Below, one piece after another: positions 6,639-7,749 of a stretch of 7,749 nt of DNA. The stretch comes from Bacteroidota bacterium (lineage in GTDB: Bacteria; Bacteroidota; Bacteroidia; Bacteroidales; PXBB01): contig JAKIYU010000120.1 of NCBI GenBank assembly GCA_022708385.1, forward strand, positions 1-7,749, in the 5' to 3' direction. The notes under the pieces are model-generated. The model made no database searches and had not been told where the DNA came from. It saw nothing but the letters and a program-made list of their open reading frames with translations. The position numbers were made by a program, and so were the translations under genes. How positions within the stretch are numbered: the stretch's first letter is position 1; each line of letters starts with the position of its first letter.

Positions 6639-6665
6639 ATTTCAGGGGAAGTTTAAGTTTTCGCT

Positions 6666-7749
6666 TTAAGCCTTTTTATAAACAATAGCCACCAGCGATT
6701 TATCGTCGCCACCCATGTTGATGCTCAGGCCGTAGGGGCGTTCGGGCTTAATGTTTATCTGGGCTTTTCCTGCTTTTCCTGTAAGTTGTTCCCATATAGT
6801 AACTGCCTGATGAACGCCAGTGGCACCGGTAGGATGCCCCCAGCCGATAAGGCCACCTGTAGTGTTGAATGGAACTGTTCCTGTGCGTGAGGTGTGTCCT
6901 TCAAGCACAAAGTCGGGACCCTTGCCATATTCGGCAAATCCAATGGCTTCGATAGCCATGATGCCTGCAATGGTGAAGCAGTCGTGCGTTTCGACAGTAC
7001 CAATGTCGTTGCGGGTTATACCTGCCATTGCAAGGGCTTTTTCTACGGCCACTTTAGTGGTGTTTAAACGGGTCAGGTCTTCGGGAGCTTTTGTGATATC
7101 ATCTTCAGCCTGTCCTAAACCTAAAATTTCCACGGCATCGTCCTTCGAAATCCCGCAGCGGCGCAGGCCTTCTTCAGATACTACAGCTATGGCGGAGGCG
7201 CCGTCGGATACCTTGGAGCAGTCAAACACATTAAGTGAATCTACAAAACCCTTGGGATTGGGTTTGTTCATGCCACAGGCAATGAGGTCTTTGGTGGTGT
7301 TGTGATACTCCTGAGCGGTAGGGCACAGGCGTGCATTTTCAATGGCATTCTGAAACCATTTGGCCATGGCAGCCCTGGTTTTTTCTTCTCCGAATTTTGC
7401 AGCATAAGCTTTTGAGCGGTCGCTGAATTTTCCGGGGAAAAAATACGCATGGCCTTCCTTACGCTCTTTTGCCCAGCCTGCTGCAGCCAGTATGTCGGCA
7501 CCGTAGATGGCTTTAACGGTGTTTTGCACTTCAACACCAATTACCAGTACCACTTCGGCTGTTTCGGCAAGTACCGATCGAATGCCCGTTGCCAGTGCCA
7601 ATGCTCCTGTACCACATGCTCCTTCTACGCGCACAGCGGGCTTGAAACGAAGGCCTTCGTCAATGTAAGGGAAAAATGCAGCCATGTTGGCCTGGGCATT
7701 GAATCGGGAACCAATAAAATTGCCAATCACAGATTCATCCACATTTTGT
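6666..7749 (-). CDS. SCP-x-type thiolase / acetyl-CoA acetyltransferase (partial, N-terminus outside window)
   Basis: A thiolase-superfamily enzyme of the sterol carrier protein X-like branch, acting on acyl-CoA or acetoacetyl-CoA. The frame is open to the right edge; a GTG at 7742 is an internal Val codon, not a credible start, because the visible chain begins inside the thiolase N-domain and roughly 50-60 residues should lie beyond. Numbering from that GTG: the nucleophile is Cys43 in VEGACGTGALALATG; DCSKVSDGASA follows at 174-184; ETHDCFT (251-257) is the HDCF motif of this branch; and GGLIGWGHPTGATG (296-309) is the conserved GHP motif carrying an active-site His. The C-terminus INMGGDDKSLVAIVYKKA is complete. 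Many such thiolases are encoded beside a small DUF35/OB-fold partner; none lies downstream here, so it would have to be upstream, outside the window. Substrate cannot be told from sequence. The bidirectional terminator directly follows. Confidence 0.9.
   Translation of the reverse strand, partial: QNVDESVIGNFIGSRFNAQANMAAFFPYIDEGLRFKPAVRVEGACGTGALALATGIRSVLAETAEVVLVIGVEVQNTVKAIYGADILAAAGWAKERKEGHAYFFPGKFSDRSKAYAAKFGEEKTRAAMAKWFQNAIENARLCPTAQEYHNTTKDLIACGMNKPNPKGFVDSLNVFDCSKVSDGASAIAVVSEEGLRRCGISKDDAVEILGLGQAEDDITKAPEDLTRLNTTKVAVEKALAMAGITRNDIGTVETHDCFTIAGIMAIEAIGFAEYGKGPDFVLEGHTSRTGTVPFNTTGGLIGWGHPTGATGVHQAVTIWEQLTGKAGKAQINIKPERPYGLSINMGGDDKSLVAIVYKKA

Larger units (their letters stand above)
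6215..6665. other. 451-bp gap between dipeptidase and thiolase genes
   Basis: No full-length gene is visible. The plus strand carries, in order, a short open frame with one TAA at 6280, a hydrophobic small ORF broken at an A7 run (6296-6399), a TTTCCC/GGGAAA hairpin (6417-6444), an unassigned stretch with GCTTG (6521-6525) weakly pairing with CAAGC (6544-6548), and a strong terminator (6590-6638). On the minus strand a 70-codon frame is open from 6506 to 6294, but its product resembles no family I know and it reads antisense through the small ORF, so I do not call it. The gap may contain decayed coding sequence. Confidence 0.6.

Noticed and set aside
6820..7305. 161-codon plus-strand ORF inside the thiolase gene
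   Set aside because: It is the antisense shadow of a clear thiolase coding sequence in a more GC-rich stretch.
7740..7742. GTG as the start codon of the thiolase
   Set aside because: The frame stays open to the window edge and the thiolase N-domain is incomplete at this point, so the true start is outside the window.

Overview
The window looks like a chromosomal segment of a member of the Bacteroidota, probably a Bacteroidales-like anaerobe or an uncultured relative. This rests on four observations: AT-rich gaps between genes, A/T-rich leaders with no Shine-Dalgarno sequence in front of most genes, a TAnnTTTG-type -7 box, and protein families typical of that phylum (C69 dipeptidase, TrkH, SirB1-like protein, Bacillus-type PDH E1 alpha, SCP-x-type thiolase). 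No transposase, integrase, CRISPR array, tRNA or rRNA was seen.

Layout from left to right. Positions 1-511 (minus) hold the first 170 residues of a pyruvate dehydrogenase E1 alpha subunit, cut by the window edge. Diverging from it are a uridine phosphorylase-like nucleoside phosphorylase (702-1574, plus) and, 150 bp further on, a divergent SirB1/transglutaminase-like protein (1725-2615, plus). The gap between these two carries a short palindrome and a GTTAAC tandem repeat. A TrkH potassium-uptake subunit (2783-4225, minus) converges on that pair. A very AT-rich divergent spacer follows (4226-4480) with repeated ATGTAAAT motifs. Next is an exported C69 dipeptidase (4481-6214, plus). A 451-bp gap (6215-6665) contains a possible frame-broken small membrane peptide, a hairpin and a strong bidirectional terminator. 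The window ends in a thiolase of the SCP-x type (6666-7749, minus) whose N-terminus lies outside.

The strand changes at almost every gene, so only the phosphorylase and SirB1-like genes could share a transcript. The genes are mostly household functions: central carbon metabolism, nucleoside salvage, potassium uptake, peptide breakdown and acyl-CoA metabolism. They do not form an obvious joint pathway. I find no convincing new multi-gene system. The points most worth checking are the small frameshifted hydrophobic ORF at an A7 run, the 21-bp-spaced ATGTAAAT motifs between trkH and the dipeptidase, and the unusual SirB1-like protein.
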